Assembly (NCBI GenBank): GCA_945903465.1
Contig: CAMDOF010000038.1
Span: 1-50,601 of the forward strand
Source: Opitutus sp. GAS368
GTDB taxonomy: Bacteria; Verrucomicrobiota; Verrucomicrobiia; Opitutales; Opitutaceae
DNA length: 50,601 nt
Direction of reading: 5' to 3'
In this document: piece after piece, positions 31,001 to 39,897 of the stretch
Numbering within the stretch: the first letter of the stretch is position 1
How the letters are laid out: each line of letters begins with the position of its first letter
The notes under the pieces: model-generated
Databases searched by the model: none
Told to the model about the DNA's origin: nothing
The model's input: the letters and a program-made list of their open reading frames with translations, nothing else
Translations under genes and position numbers: made by a program

Positions 31001-32731
31001 TCACGGCGATTTCCGATTCGCTCCGCGCGTGCTCCAGTAACCGGGAAAAACCTTCAGCGGATCGGCCGACTTGGGATCCGTGCCCTTCGGCGCGCTGTTC
31101 CATTGCCAGAACTCCTTGAACAACTTCGCCGCATCCGGGACCGGCCGCCCCTGCCAGGCCGCACGGTCGTCCACCACGATGCGCGCCCGCGACTCTATCC
31201 ATTCGGCGAGCACCTCGCCGAACCACGCGTCGTGTTTGCGGGCGAGCGCGGCGACGACTTCGGGATGCGTCGCGGCCAGATCACGCTGCTCGCCCGGGTC
31301 GGCCTCGAGATCGTAGAGGCGCGGGGCCGGCTGCGGCGCGGACGACGGGGCGGCGAGTTCCCCATCGAGCGGCATTTCCCAATGCGGGAGGACCAAACCG
31401 CGCCGATACGAGGGATTGTCGCGACCGCTATCTTTGACCAACGAGGCTTTGTCGCCGGGCCAATACAGTTTCCAACGACCTTCGCGGATGGCGGCGTTCA
31501 CGTGCCCAACGGGGGCGTAACGGTTGCGCTGAAACAGCAGTGGACGATCGGCGAGCGCAGGCGCGGGTTTTCCTTCCAGCAGAGGCATGAGATTCAGGCC
31601 GTCGAAGGGTTTTGCCCCGGTGGGAGCCGGCCGACCGGTGAGGCTGAACAACGTGGGCAACCAGTCGCAGCCATGCACGGGAGTGGCCACGACCCGCCCG
31701 CCCGGAATACGCCCGGGCCACGCGACGATGCCGGGCACGCGGATGCCGCCCTCCAGCGCCGACTCCTTCTCGCCGGAGAAGACGCCGTTGAAGCGCATCT
31801 GCGAGCCGAGTTCCGGATCGCGCCGCAGCACCGGGCCGTTGTCGCTCGTGAAGACGATGAGCGTCTGGTCCCACAAGCCTTCGTCCTTGAGCGTCTGAAA
31901 CACCCGGGCCAGCCCCGCATCCATCGCCTCGATCATCGCATACGTGACGACCACCGCCTCCGACGCGTCTGGGCCGAGGCGTTCGCGATACTTTCTGACG
32001 AGCGCCGCCGGCGCCTGCAGCGGGCTGTGGGGCGCATGGTGCGCGAGCCACAGCGCGAAGGGCCGGGCATTGCGCCGGCGGATGAGGGCGATGGCCTCGT
32101 CGTTCAACGCATCGGTGAGATAGCGTCCGTCGTGCGGGGCCGCGGCGTCGTTGCGGAGCAAATTCCACTTCCAATAATCCTGTCCGCCGTTGGGAAACCC
32201 ATAGAATACATCGAACCCCCGTCGGTGCGGCAGATGATCCCGATGATAGAGTCCGTTGTGCCATTTGCCGATGAGCGCGGTGGCGTAGCCGGCGTGACGG
32301 AAGTAGTCGCCGAAGGTCTTCTCGGAAAGATCGAGCCGGTCGAGCCCGCGATTGCTCGGCACATCCACGGCGCCGGTACGATGATTATAGCGCCCGGTGA
32401 GATAGCCGGCGCGCGCCGGCGCGCAGAGCGCCGAGGGCGAGTAGTGAGCAGTAAACCTGATCCCCCTCTGCGCCAGCGCGTCGAGCGCAGGCGTGTCGAT
32501 CACGGGATTGCCGTAGCACCGCAGGTCGCCCCAGCCGAGGTCGTCGGCGAGGATAAAGAGGATGTTGGGTCGGCTGGCTGCAGCCGGATGGCCGGCGGAC
32601 CCTTCGGCCGCACGGAGCACAACGGGCAGCATGAACAAAGTCAGCCCCACCAGGATAACGCCGAGGTTCAGTGATAGCGGCCGGTTCACGTTGAGAATGA
32701 TTGATGCAGATTTCCAATGGACGCACGGCAC
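31001..32731 (-). CDS. Secreted sulfatase (C-A-P-A-R active site)
   Basis: This sulfatase is up to 576 residues. RPNILFILADDLGWGDLRCY holds the metal-binding Asp residues. The formylglycine motif is C-A-P-A-R at Cys103, followed by LIGKWHNGLYHRDHLPHRRG and IVFTSDNGPVLRRDPELGSQ. An Ala at the second and fourth motif positions is allowed in the family. The N terminus is uncertain: a GTG at 32689 gives a tidier signal peptide (NRPLSLNLGVILVGLTLFML) than the ATG at 32731. It lies 51 bases after the DUF1501 gene on the same strand and just before another sulfatase of different sequence, so the pair probably removes sulfate from different positions of one glycan. Confidence 0.92.
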   Translation of the reverse strand: MPCVHWKSASIILNVNRPLSLNLGVILVGLTLFMLPVVLRAAEGSAGHPAAASRPNILFILADDLGWGDLRCYGNPVIDTPALDALAQRGIRFTAHYSPSALCAPARAGYLTGRYNHRTGAVDVPSNRGLDRLDLSEKTFGDYFRHAGYATALIGKWHNGLYHRDHLPHRRGFDVFYGFPNGGQDYWKWNLLRNDAAAPHDGRYLTDALNDEAIALIRRRNARPFALWLAHHAPHSPLQAPAALVRKYRERLGPDASEAVVVTYAMIEAMDAGLARVFQTLKDEGLWDQTLIVFTSDNGPVLRRDPELGSQMRFNGVFSGEKESALEGGIRVPGIVAWPGRIPGGRVVATPVHGCDWLPTLFSLTGRPAPTGAKPFDGLNLMPLLEGKPAPALADRPLLFQRNRYAPVGHVNAAIREGRWKLYWPGDKASLVKDSGRDNPSYRRGLVLPHWEMPLDGELAAPSSAPQPAPRLYDLEADPGEQRDLAATHPEVVAALARKHDAWFGEVLAEWIESRARIVVDDRAAWQGRPVPDAAKLFKEFWQWNSAPKGTDPKSADPLKVFPGYWSTRGANRKSP

Positions 32732-32782
32732 GGGCGGTGAATCGCCGCAGCCCCAGCACGGGCGGAAACTTGATCGGAGGAT

Positions 32783-34228
32783 TTAGGCCATGATTCCATT
32801 TACGACCTCCCCGGCAATCCCCGTGAGGCGCACGTCCAAGCCCTGATACTTGGTGTTGAGCCGGTGGTGATCGATGCCCAGCAGGGCGAGCATCGTCGCG
32901 TGAAGGTCGTGGACATTGACGACGTTTTCCACGGCGCGGTAGCCGAGTTCGTCCGTCGAGCCGTAAACCGTGCCCGCCTTAACGCCACCGCCCGCGAGAA
33001 ACAGGCTATACCCCAGAATGTGATGATCGCGGCCGGTACCCTGACTCATCGGCGTCCGACCAAACTCGCCACCCCACAGAATCAGCGTGTCATCGAGCAT
33101 GCCGCGTTGCCTGAGGTCCTTGATGAGCGCAGCCGTGGCTTGGTCGACCTCCTTCGCGCCGCCTTTCATGCCGGGCACGAGGTCGCTGTGGTGATCCCAC
33201 GAGCGGTGGTAGAGTTGGATCATCCGGACGCCCCGCTCGGCGAGACGACGCGCGAGGAGGCAGTTCGAAGCGAAGCTGCCATCGCCGGGCTCGTTGATAC
33301 CGTATAGGTTGAGCATCGCCTGAGACTCGTTCTTGAAATCAGTGAGCTCCGGCACGCTCGTCTGCATCTTGAACGCGAGCTCGTATTGCGCGATGCGCGT
33401 CGCGATCTCCGGGTCGCGCGTCTCGTCGGCGAGCAGGCCGTTCATGCGACGGACTTCGTCGATCACCTGGCGTTGCGTGCTTTGGCAGACACCTTCGGGG
33501 TTGCCGACGTAGTGCACGGCATCGCCGCGCGATTGAAACTGGATGCCTTGAAAACGGCTGGGCAGCACACCGCTCGACCACTGCCGCGCCGAGATCGGCT
33601 GGAGGCCGAATTTGCCCTGCGAGTTGAGCACGATGAAGCCGGGCAGATCCTGCGTCTCGGCGCCGAGTCCGTAGAGCAACCACGAGCCCATGCTCGGCCG
33701 GCCCTTGATGATGGAGCCGGTGTTCATGAACGCGTGGGCGGTGTCGTGGTTGATCTGCTCTGTTTGCATCGAGCGGATCACACACAGGTCGTCGGCCATA
33801 CCCGCGATGTGCGGAAAAAGTTCGCTCACCTCGATGCCGGCCTGCCCGTGTTTCTTGAACTCGGTGAACGAGCCGCGGGCCTTGAGCACGGCATTCTGCA
33901 GCTGCGCGAGCTGCTGGCCCTTGGTGAACGACTCCGGAAACGGCTGGCCGTCGAGAGCCTTGAGCTGCGGCTTCCAATCGAAGGTCTCAAATTGCGAGGG
34001 ACCACCGGCCATGCAGAGGAAGATCACGCGTTTGGCTCGCACGGGAAGGTGCGCCTCGCGCAGCGCGCCGCTCCATGCAGGGGGGAGTTGGCCGGCTGCC
34101 CCGGGGCCGGCGCTGAGCTTGTTTTGCAGCAGAGCGAGCGCGATGCCGCCCAAGCCGTAGGCGCTCTGCGTGAGAAAGGCCCGGCGGTTGACGCTGAGCG
34201 CATGGGCGGAGGGATCGAAGGGCTTCAC
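32783..34228 (-). CDS. DUF1501 protein
   Basis: This 481-residue DUF1501 protein has a Tat-like signal (VNRRAFLTQSAYGLGGIALA). RVIFLCMAGGPSQFETFDWK is the DUF1501 start motif, followed by ITGSIIKG-like MNTGSIIKGRPSMGSWLLYG. Near the end, DTLILWGGEFGRTPMSQGTG and RDHH supply Asp, Glu and His residues of the alkaline-phosphatase-like fold. DUF1501 proteins are distant relatives of sulfatases and phosphatases and are almost always paired with PSD1 cytochrome proteins, as here: only two bases separate the two genes. The molecular function is unknown. A role in periplasmic handling of sulfated glycans is plausible given the following sulfatases. Confidence 0.9.
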   Translation of the reverse strand: MKPFDPSAHALSVNRRAFLTQSAYGLGGIALALLQNKLSAGPGAAGQLPPAWSGALREAHLPVRAKRVIFLCMAGGPSQFETFDWKPQLKALDGQPFPESFTKGQQLAQLQNAVLKARGSFTEFKKHGQAGIEVSELFPHIAGMADDLCVIRSMQTEQINHDTAHAFMNTGSIIKGRPSMGSWLLYGLGAETQDLPGFIVLNSQGKFGLQPISARQWSSGVLPSRFQGIQFQSRGDAVHYVGNPEGVCQSTQRQVIDEVRRMNGLLADETRDPEIATRIAQYELAFKMQTSVPELTDFKNESQAMLNLYGINEPGDGSFASNCLLARRLAERGVRMIQLYHRSWDHHSDLVPGMKGGAKEVDQATAALIKDLRQRGMLDDTLILWGGEFGRTPMSQGTGRDHHILGYSLFLAGGGVKAGTVYGSTDELGYRAVENVVNVHDLHATMLALLGIDHHRLNTKYQGLDVRLTGIAGEVVNGIMA

Positions 34229-34230
34229 GG

Positions 34231-37200
34231 TCAGTAGCGGGTGATAACTTCCTGGGAGTTGAGCAGCACCCGTGCGAGGCTGGTCCAGGCGGCGAGTTCG
34301 ACCGTGTCACCGCTCGGCGGCGGTGAGAGACCGATGCGGAAAAGCTTCTCGGCGTCTGCGGGCGCGGCCCGATAGGTCGCGCGCTGCGCGGTGAGAAACG
34401 CCGCGAACGAGGTGAGCTCGGCGGGCTTGGCCGCACGGCTGAGCGCGGTCTGAAAGGCGAAGCCTAGGCGCGCGGTGTCATCCCTGCCGCCATGACCGAC
34501 GATGCGGGAGGCGAAGAGACGGGCCGCCTCGACGAAGGTCGGATCGTTGAGCAGGGTGAGCGCCTGCTGCGGAGTGTTACTCACGCTGCGCTGCGCGGTG
34601 CATTCGTCGCGCGCGGGCGCGTCGAAGTTGGCCAGCATCGGGTGGAGGAAAGCGCGCTGCCAGTGCATGTAGACACCGCGGCGCCACTGGGCGTCGGCGT
34701 CGCTGGCGAGGTAGTCGCGGTTGGGAAACTGCAGCGCTGCGTAGTAACCGGCGGGTTGGTAGGGCTTGGCACTGGGACCGCCGAGGTCGCGCAAGTCGAG
34801 CGCGCCGGCGATGAAGAGGGCGTTGTCGCGCACAAACTCCGCCTCGAGGCGGCGCGGGTTCTGCGCGGCGAGGAGGCGATTGGCGGGATCAATTTCACGG
34901 ACTTCCGGGCGGAACGTGCTGCTCTGGCGGTAGGTCGCGCTCGTGACGATGAGTCGGATCAAGTGGCGCACGTCCCAGCCGCTTGCGCGGAACTCGCTTG
35001 CGAGCCAGTCGAGAAGCGCGGGATGCGAGGGTGGTTCCCCTTGCGAACCCAAGTCATCGACCGCAGTGCTGAGACCATTGCCAAAGAAGAGGGCCCAGAG
35101 CCGGTTCACCACCGCGCGCGAGGTGATCGGATTATCGTCCGACACCAGATACCGCGCGAGGTCGAGACGCGTCAGCCGTCGGCCTTCGGCGCTCTCCACT
35201 CGGCCGGGCAGGAACGACGGAGTCGATGGCTCGACGAGCGGGCCGCTCTCGTCTTGCCAATTGCCGCGCGGCAACACGCGAGTCGGCAGCGGATCGGCCG
35301 CCTTCGTCACCATGGTCCAAGTACGTCCATTGCGATACTCGCGCACTCGGGCGGCAATCTGCCGGTAGGTGTCGAACGCGGCGGCTTCAGCGGCGGTGCT
35401 GATCAGCCACGTGTCGGCCAGCAAGTCCCTCTGCCCGGGAGTCGGCTGCTGCGCAAGGAGGGCATCGCGCAGGGCAACGTCGGCGGCGCGCAAAGGATCG
35501 ACCGCGGCAAAGGGCGTGGTCCTCAAACTCAACGGCAGCACCGGGTCGCCGGAGATTGTCGCGATCAGCGTCTCGTCAGCGGCGAGCCATACCGGCCGAT
35601 CAAGCAGCCAAACCGAGGCCGGCAACCGCTCCGATTCACGATACGGCATCTTCCAGCCGCCGGTCACACCGACAATTTCCGCGCCGTTCTTAAACCGCGG
35701 CTCGAGCTCCGTGGCATCGGCAAAATGAAACGTCACCGGCCGCTCCCGACCGTCGGCAGCCCGTATGCTCGCCGCCAGGCGCAAGGGAGTCTGTTTCTTC
35801 CGGTCTTCGGAACGTTCCTCCGTCGAGCGATGGTCGGCGAGGAGGTCGATCCGCAACGCGGCGATTGGACCTGCGCCAGTTCGTAACGTGATACGCAGTT
35901 GCCCGGTCCTTCCCAGTGCTTTGCGCAGCTCGACCGTCTGGTCCTCCCGAACCGTGACGAGTTCCGCAGCCTGGGGTTTTCCATCGCGCAGGAGTTCCGC
36001 GGTGGCCGGGGGCAAACTCCACCCGGTGGGCTCACGCGAAAGAAAGTCGCGTGACTCTGCGATCCAGTTTTCCTGGGCCGACCTGAGTTTTGCGTCGCGG
36101 TCCAGTGCCGCGCGGACGGCGGTGAGATGGGCGGCGAGCTCGCCCTCCGCCTGCTTCAATCGCTTCAGGAGATACGGGCTGGCCACTTCGATCTCCGGCG
36201 GAAACGGATGCTCAACGCTCAAGCCCGCCAGCTCCGGCTTCTTGGTGTATCCGTTGTAATACACACCCCACTGCTCCACGTCGGCGAAAAAGGCCTGCAG
36301 CGCATAAAAGTCCACGGTCTTGATCGGATCGAACTTGTGGTCGTGGCATTCCGCGCACCCCAAGGTGCTGCCGAACCACGCCGCTCCGACCGCCCGCACC
36401 CGTTCCGCGCCGTATTTCGCCAGATATTCCTGGGGCTGCGCCCCGCCTTCCCGCGTCATCATGGTCAGCCGATTGTAGCCGGTCGCGACGATCTGCTCTT
36501 GCGTGGGATCGGGCAAAAGATCCCCGGCGAGTTGTTCGATGGTGAACTGATCAAAACGCTTGTTGGCGTTGAACGCGTTGATGACGTAGTCGCGATACGG
36601 GAAGATTCGCTGGTTCTGGTCGCCGTGGTAGCCCACGGTATCCGCGAACCGGACAATATCGAGCCACCAGACCGCCATGCGCTCGCCAAATCGCGGCGAG
36701 TGCAGCAAACGATCAACCTGGGTCGCATAGGCTTTCGCCCTGGTGTCCGCGTTGAACGCCTCCACTTCCCCCGGCGTCGGCGGCAGCCCGCTGAGGTCGA
36801 GCGAAAGGCGGCGCAGCAGTTTCGCCTTCGGGGCCTCCGGGGACGGCGCGATTCGTTTGGTCGCGAGCGTTGCCCGGACAAAGGCGTCGACCGGATTGGC
36901 GTGTCCATTTTGCGGCACCGGCGGCCTTGCGAGCGGCACGTATGCCCAGTGCGACTCATAGACTGCGCCCTCCGCGACCCAGCGACGGAGGAGATCCTTC
37001 TGCGCGCCGGTGAGTGTCTTGTGCGCCTCCTCGGGCGGCATCGGCTCCAGGGGGTCGGCGATGCGGAGGATGATTTCGCTCTCGTCGGGCTTCCCCGGGA
37101 CGATCGGGATGAGCCCGTTTTTGGTGGGCTTGAGCGCCTCATCGCGCAGATCCAGCCGCATCCCCGCTTTGCGGCTCGGGGCGTCGAAGCCGTGACATTG

Positions 37201-37338
37201 GAAGCACGTGTCGGCGAGGATCGGGCGGATATCTCGATTGAACGACACCCGGCCATGAGGGACCGGCTGGTCGGCGGCGGGCGACGCGGCGGGCGACGCG
37301 AACAACAGTAGCCGGAAAAGGATGACGGTCCTTTTCAT
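34231..37338 (-). CDS. PSD1 protein (Planctomycete cytochrome C, DUF1549, DUF1553)
   Basis: This 1035-residue exported protein has a signal peptide at about 1-21. A cytochrome-type haem motif C-F-Q-C-H lies at residues 45-49 (PILADTCFQCHGFDAPSRKA). DUF1549 follows at about 150-360 (GLPPTPGEVEAFNADTRAKA, RMAVWWLDIVRFADTVGYHG, GCAECHDHKFDPIKTVDFYA, with a further CxxCH). A middle beta-rich region leads to DUF1553 at about 690-1000 (NPITSRAVVNRLWALFFGNG, RRLEAEFVRDNALFIAGALD). It probably transfers electrons in the periplasm together with the DUF1501 partner two bases downstream. The function is undetermined for the whole family. It sits 45 bases after a TonB receptor gene. Confidence 0.9.
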   Translation of the reverse strand: MKRTVILFRLLLFASPAASPAADQPVPHGRVSFNRDIRPILADTCFQCHGFDAPSRKAGMRLDLRDEALKPTKNGLIPIVPGKPDESEIILRIADPLEPMPPEEAHKTLTGAQKDLLRRWVAEGAVYESHWAYVPLARPPVPQNGHANPVDAFVRATLATKRIAPSPEAPKAKLLRRLSLDLSGLPPTPGEVEAFNADTRAKAYATQVDRLLHSPRFGERMAVWWLDIVRFADTVGYHGDQNQRIFPYRDYVINAFNANKRFDQFTIEQLAGDLLPDPTQEQIVATGYNRLTMMTREGGAQPQEYLAKYGAERVRAVGAAWFGSTLGCAECHDHKFDPIKTVDFYALQAFFADVEQWGVYYNGYTKKPELAGLSVEHPFPPEIEVASPYLLKRLKQAEGELAAHLTAVRAALDRDAKLRSAQENWIAESRDFLSREPTGWSLPPATAELLRDGKPQAAELVTVREDQTVELRKALGRTGQLRITLRTGAGPIAALRIDLLADHRSTEERSEDRKKQTPLRLAASIRAADGRERPVTFHFADATELEPRFKNGAEIVGVTGGWKMPYRESERLPASVWLLDRPVWLAADETLIATISGDPVLPLSLRTTPFAAVDPLRAADVALRDALLAQQPTPGQRDLLADTWLISTAAEAAAFDTYRQIAARVREYRNGRTWTMVTKAADPLPTRVLPRGNWQDESGPLVEPSTPSFLPGRVESAEGRRLTRLDLARYLVSDDNPITSRAVVNRLWALFFGNGLSTAVDDLGSQGEPPSHPALLDWLASEFRASGWDVRHLIRLIVTSATYRQSSTFRPEVREIDPANRLLAAQNPRRLEAEFVRDNALFIAGALDLRDLGGPSAKPYQPAGYYAALQFPNRDYLASDADAQWRRGVYMHWQRAFLHPMLANFDAPARDECTAQRSVSNTPQQALTLLNDPTFVEAARLFASRIVGHGGRDDTARLGFAFQTALSRAAKPAELTSFAAFLTAQRATYRAAPADAEKLFRIGLSPPPSGDTVELAAWTSLARVLLNSQEVITRY

Positions 37339-37383
37339 TTATCGGCAGCAGGTGTGAGGGCTCGCAGCATCGGGGCTCGACCA

Positions 37384-39588
37384 CTACCAACTCCGGCGCA
37401 CCGAGAACAACCACGTGCGCGGCGGAGTCACCGTGTTACTTGACTGTGAAATCGCATAGATGGGCAGAATCTCATCGGTGATGTTGTTGACGTTGAGCGC
37501 AAAATTCCACCGCCCAAAACTGTAGTCTACACCCGTGTCAAAAACTCGCCCGCCAGGAATCCGGTAATTGTTTTCGGAGCGGCCGACGACACTGGTCTGG
37601 TAAACGATGCCCGCTTTGAGTCGGAACCCTGCTTTCCTTTGGTCGCGAAAATCGTAGGCGGCGAACGCAGTAAACTTCTCCTTCGGCACGCCGCGAAACT
37701 CGAGCTTCGTGACGGTGCTGGTCTCGATGCGGGTATAACCACCGATGAGATTCAAGTGGGCAACCGGCGCACCAAAAAATTCAAGTTCCCAGCCCTTGGC
37801 GCGATTGCCGGCTTCGAGGATATTCTTGGTTCCACCCGGGGCCGCGGCATCGAGGTCACCGCGCACGGCGTCCTTACTCAGGGTGTTGAAACGCGCGAGC
37901 GACGCGGTGAGACGCCCTTTGAGGAGTTCCGCTTTGACGCCAAATTCCTCATTGGTGCGTTTCGGCTCGGCGGAGAAAACCTGCTGGCGGGCATCGGTGG
38001 CGGGAATGTTGGGGAACCGCCGGACCTCCTGCAGCGGCGCACCTGCCTCACTGTAGACCGCATAGAGCGCCAGCCAGCGGACCGGCTTGACCGTCACTCC
38101 ATACATCGGGCTGTCGAGGTCGGCCGGGTCCACCGCCGTGGTCTCGCGATTGTTGCGGCGGTCGTTGAGTTTCTGGCCCTTGGCCGTGTCGCGGCGGAGG
38201 CCGCCCGTCAGCACGATGCGGTCCTGCCAGAGACGGGACTGGTGGTTGACGAAGTAGCTCAGCGAGCGGTTGCGGGTCGTTTGGCTGGTTGAAAGAGTGG
38301 CGACGCCGAGGGGAACATCGTAGTTCGGTGCGTAGACGCTGATGTCGGGCAGCGCGCCGAGAAAGAGCACGGTGTCACCGGCGCTGCGGGCAAACTCGTA
38401 GCCGGCGAGTGTCTGGTGGCGGGTGCCGACGATTTCGTATTGAAAAACCAAATCGCCCTGGCCGGCGAGGCTGTCGTTGTTGTTCGTTTGAAGTTGATAG
38501 GAACGGGGCACGTAAACGCCACCGTCCGTCCCAATGTATTGGTTGTGGGCCGCGCGCACCTTGGGCGTGTCGATATCGACCGACTGGCGCATGAGCGTCT
38601 GCCGCCCAGAAAGATGGTCGTTGAAAGCATGGGTATAGGTGGCGAAGAAGTTGGCCACGTCCTGTTTCCGACCTTCCAGTTTGCGGTCGTTGGTGTTGAA
38701 CTCCTTGGGTGCCCAGCGGCGGTTCAGCGCTACGCGGGGGGTGGCGCCGCCCCGAATGGGAATCGGATTCGTCGTGCGGTCATCGAGGAAGGGAAGGTAA
38801 ACGGAGCCCTCGTTGCTGGACGTCTTGGCGTCCAGATACTCAACTTCGACCAGCAGGTTCGTCCGGGAGCCGATGCGCCAGTTGACCGACGGGTTGACGC
38901 TAAATTTCCGCTGCATCTCCCCATCACGCCAAGCACCACCGTTCTGGCCGGCCGCAACGAGGCGGTAGGTAAAACGACCGCGCTCGTCGACCGGGCCGCC
39001 GGCATCGAGTTCACCGCGCAACAGTTCAAAGCTGCCGACGGTGGTTCGGAACGAGAGGTGGCGTTTGTCCAGCGGTTTCTTGGTGATCCGGTTGACGAGG
39101 CCGCCGGATTCACTTGCACCGGCGATGGCCGCGGCAGGGCCCTTGATGATCTCAATGCGGTCCAGACTGACATTGTCGGAAACATAACCCGTCATCCGAT
39201 ACCCGTTCCGGTAAACATTGAACGCGTCGAAACCCCGGATGATTGAGCCGTCGTTGACATTCTGCCGGTAGGATACGCCGGGCACGTAGGCCACCGCCTG
39301 GGCATAATCGATCGCGCCAATATCTTCGATCAACGATGAGGTGACGACGCTGACGGATTGCGGCACGTCGAGAATCGGGGTCTTCAGCCGCGTCGCCGAG
39401 GAAAACGCGGAAACTCCGTAGCCCGCCCCGGAAGCCGCGGTGACATTAAACGCCTCGAGCAGAACCGCGGACTCCTTGGCCGGCGTGGTGGCGTTGTCGG
39501 CGGCGAAGGACGAGCCGGCAAGCACCAGCGCCGCCCCGAAGACGAAGCTTTGAGAGAGTCGAGCGAATGGCGATTGATCGGTTTTCAT
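37384..39588 (-). CDS. TonB-dependent siderophore-type receptor
   Basis: This 734-residue receptor has a signal peptide (cleavage near residue 29, FAADNA). A TonB-box-like stretch (VLLEAFNVTAASGAGYGVSA) precedes the plug (ILDVPQSVSVVTSSLIEDIG ... SIIRGFDAFNVYRNGYRM ... IEIIKGPAAAIAGASESGGL). The barrel ends WLFSVRRSW. The plug pattern is that of the FhuA/FecA-like siderophore group, though in this phylum such receptors often sit in glycan loci. It heads a compact minus-strand run ending in sulfatases and an isomerase. It is divergent from a second TonB receptor at 39898, across a 309-base region. The protein looks intact. Confidence 0.9.
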   Translation of the reverse strand: MKTDQSPFARLSQSFVFGAALVLAGSSFAADNATTPAKESAVLLEAFNVTAASGAGYGVSAFSSATRLKTPILDVPQSVSVVTSSLIEDIGAIDYAQAVAYVPGVSYRQNVNDGSIIRGFDAFNVYRNGYRMTGYVSDNVSLDRIEIIKGPAAAIAGASESGGLVNRITKKPLDKRHLSFRTTVGSFELLRGELDAGGPVDERGRFTYRLVAAGQNGGAWRDGEMQRKFSVNPSVNWRIGSRTNLLVEVEYLDAKTSSNEGSVYLPFLDDRTTNPIPIRGGATPRVALNRRWAPKEFNTNDRKLEGRKQDVANFFATYTHAFNDHLSGRQTLMRQSVDIDTPKVRAAHNQYIGTDGGVYVPRSYQLQTNNNDSLAGQGDLVFQYEIVGTRHQTLAGYEFARSAGDTVLFLGALPDISVYAPNYDVPLGVATLSTSQTTRNRSLSYFVNHQSRLWQDRIVLTGGLRRDTAKGQKLNDRRNNRETTAVDPADLDSPMYGVTVKPVRWLALYAVYSEAGAPLQEVRRFPNIPATDARQQVFSAEPKRTNEEFGVKAELLKGRLTASLARFNTLSKDAVRGDLDAAAPGGTKNILEAGNRAKGWELEFFGAPVAHLNLIGGYTRIETSTVTKLEFRGVPKEKFTAFAAYDFRDQRKAGFRLKAGIVYQTSVVGRSENNYRIPGGRVFDTGVDYSFGRWNFALNVNNITDEILPIYAISQSSNTVTPPRTWLFSVRRSW

Positions 39589-39709
39589 CTGCTAGGGTGA
39601 GGTTGATTTGACCGCGATATTCTCGCTGGAAGTGAGTATCGTCGGGGTCGGAGGAACTAACTACGCCACAGTGTCACTCCTTTCGGGTGAGGCGCGAGGG
39701 CGACCTCGT

Positions 39710-39811
39710 TTTACAGTAAACTGCTTCACCGGGGGTGGAGCCGGGAAATCGATGAGCCGGAGCGGACCCAGTTCATCGCGCCGGCCAGACCGAAGATTGT
39801 TTACTGGAAAC
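39710..39811. promoter_or_regulatory. Candidate regulatory sites between divergent TonB receptors
   Basis: The 309-base intergenic region holds TTTACAGTAAA (39710-39720), a palindrome with five paired bases on each side, and GTTTACTGGAAAC (39799-39811), which shares the half-site GTTTACTG. Similar G/T-A-A-A-C half-sites occur in the candidate LacI operator at 45016. Both receptors could be controlled from here. There is no gene in the region. Confidence 0.35.
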
Positions 39812-39897
39812 CATGGTTACGCTCGAAATCTGCGCCCGAGGGGAAATGCTTCAAACCAGTCATTAACCCACCGGCGCCCCGCTCCGGACTCCTGCCC

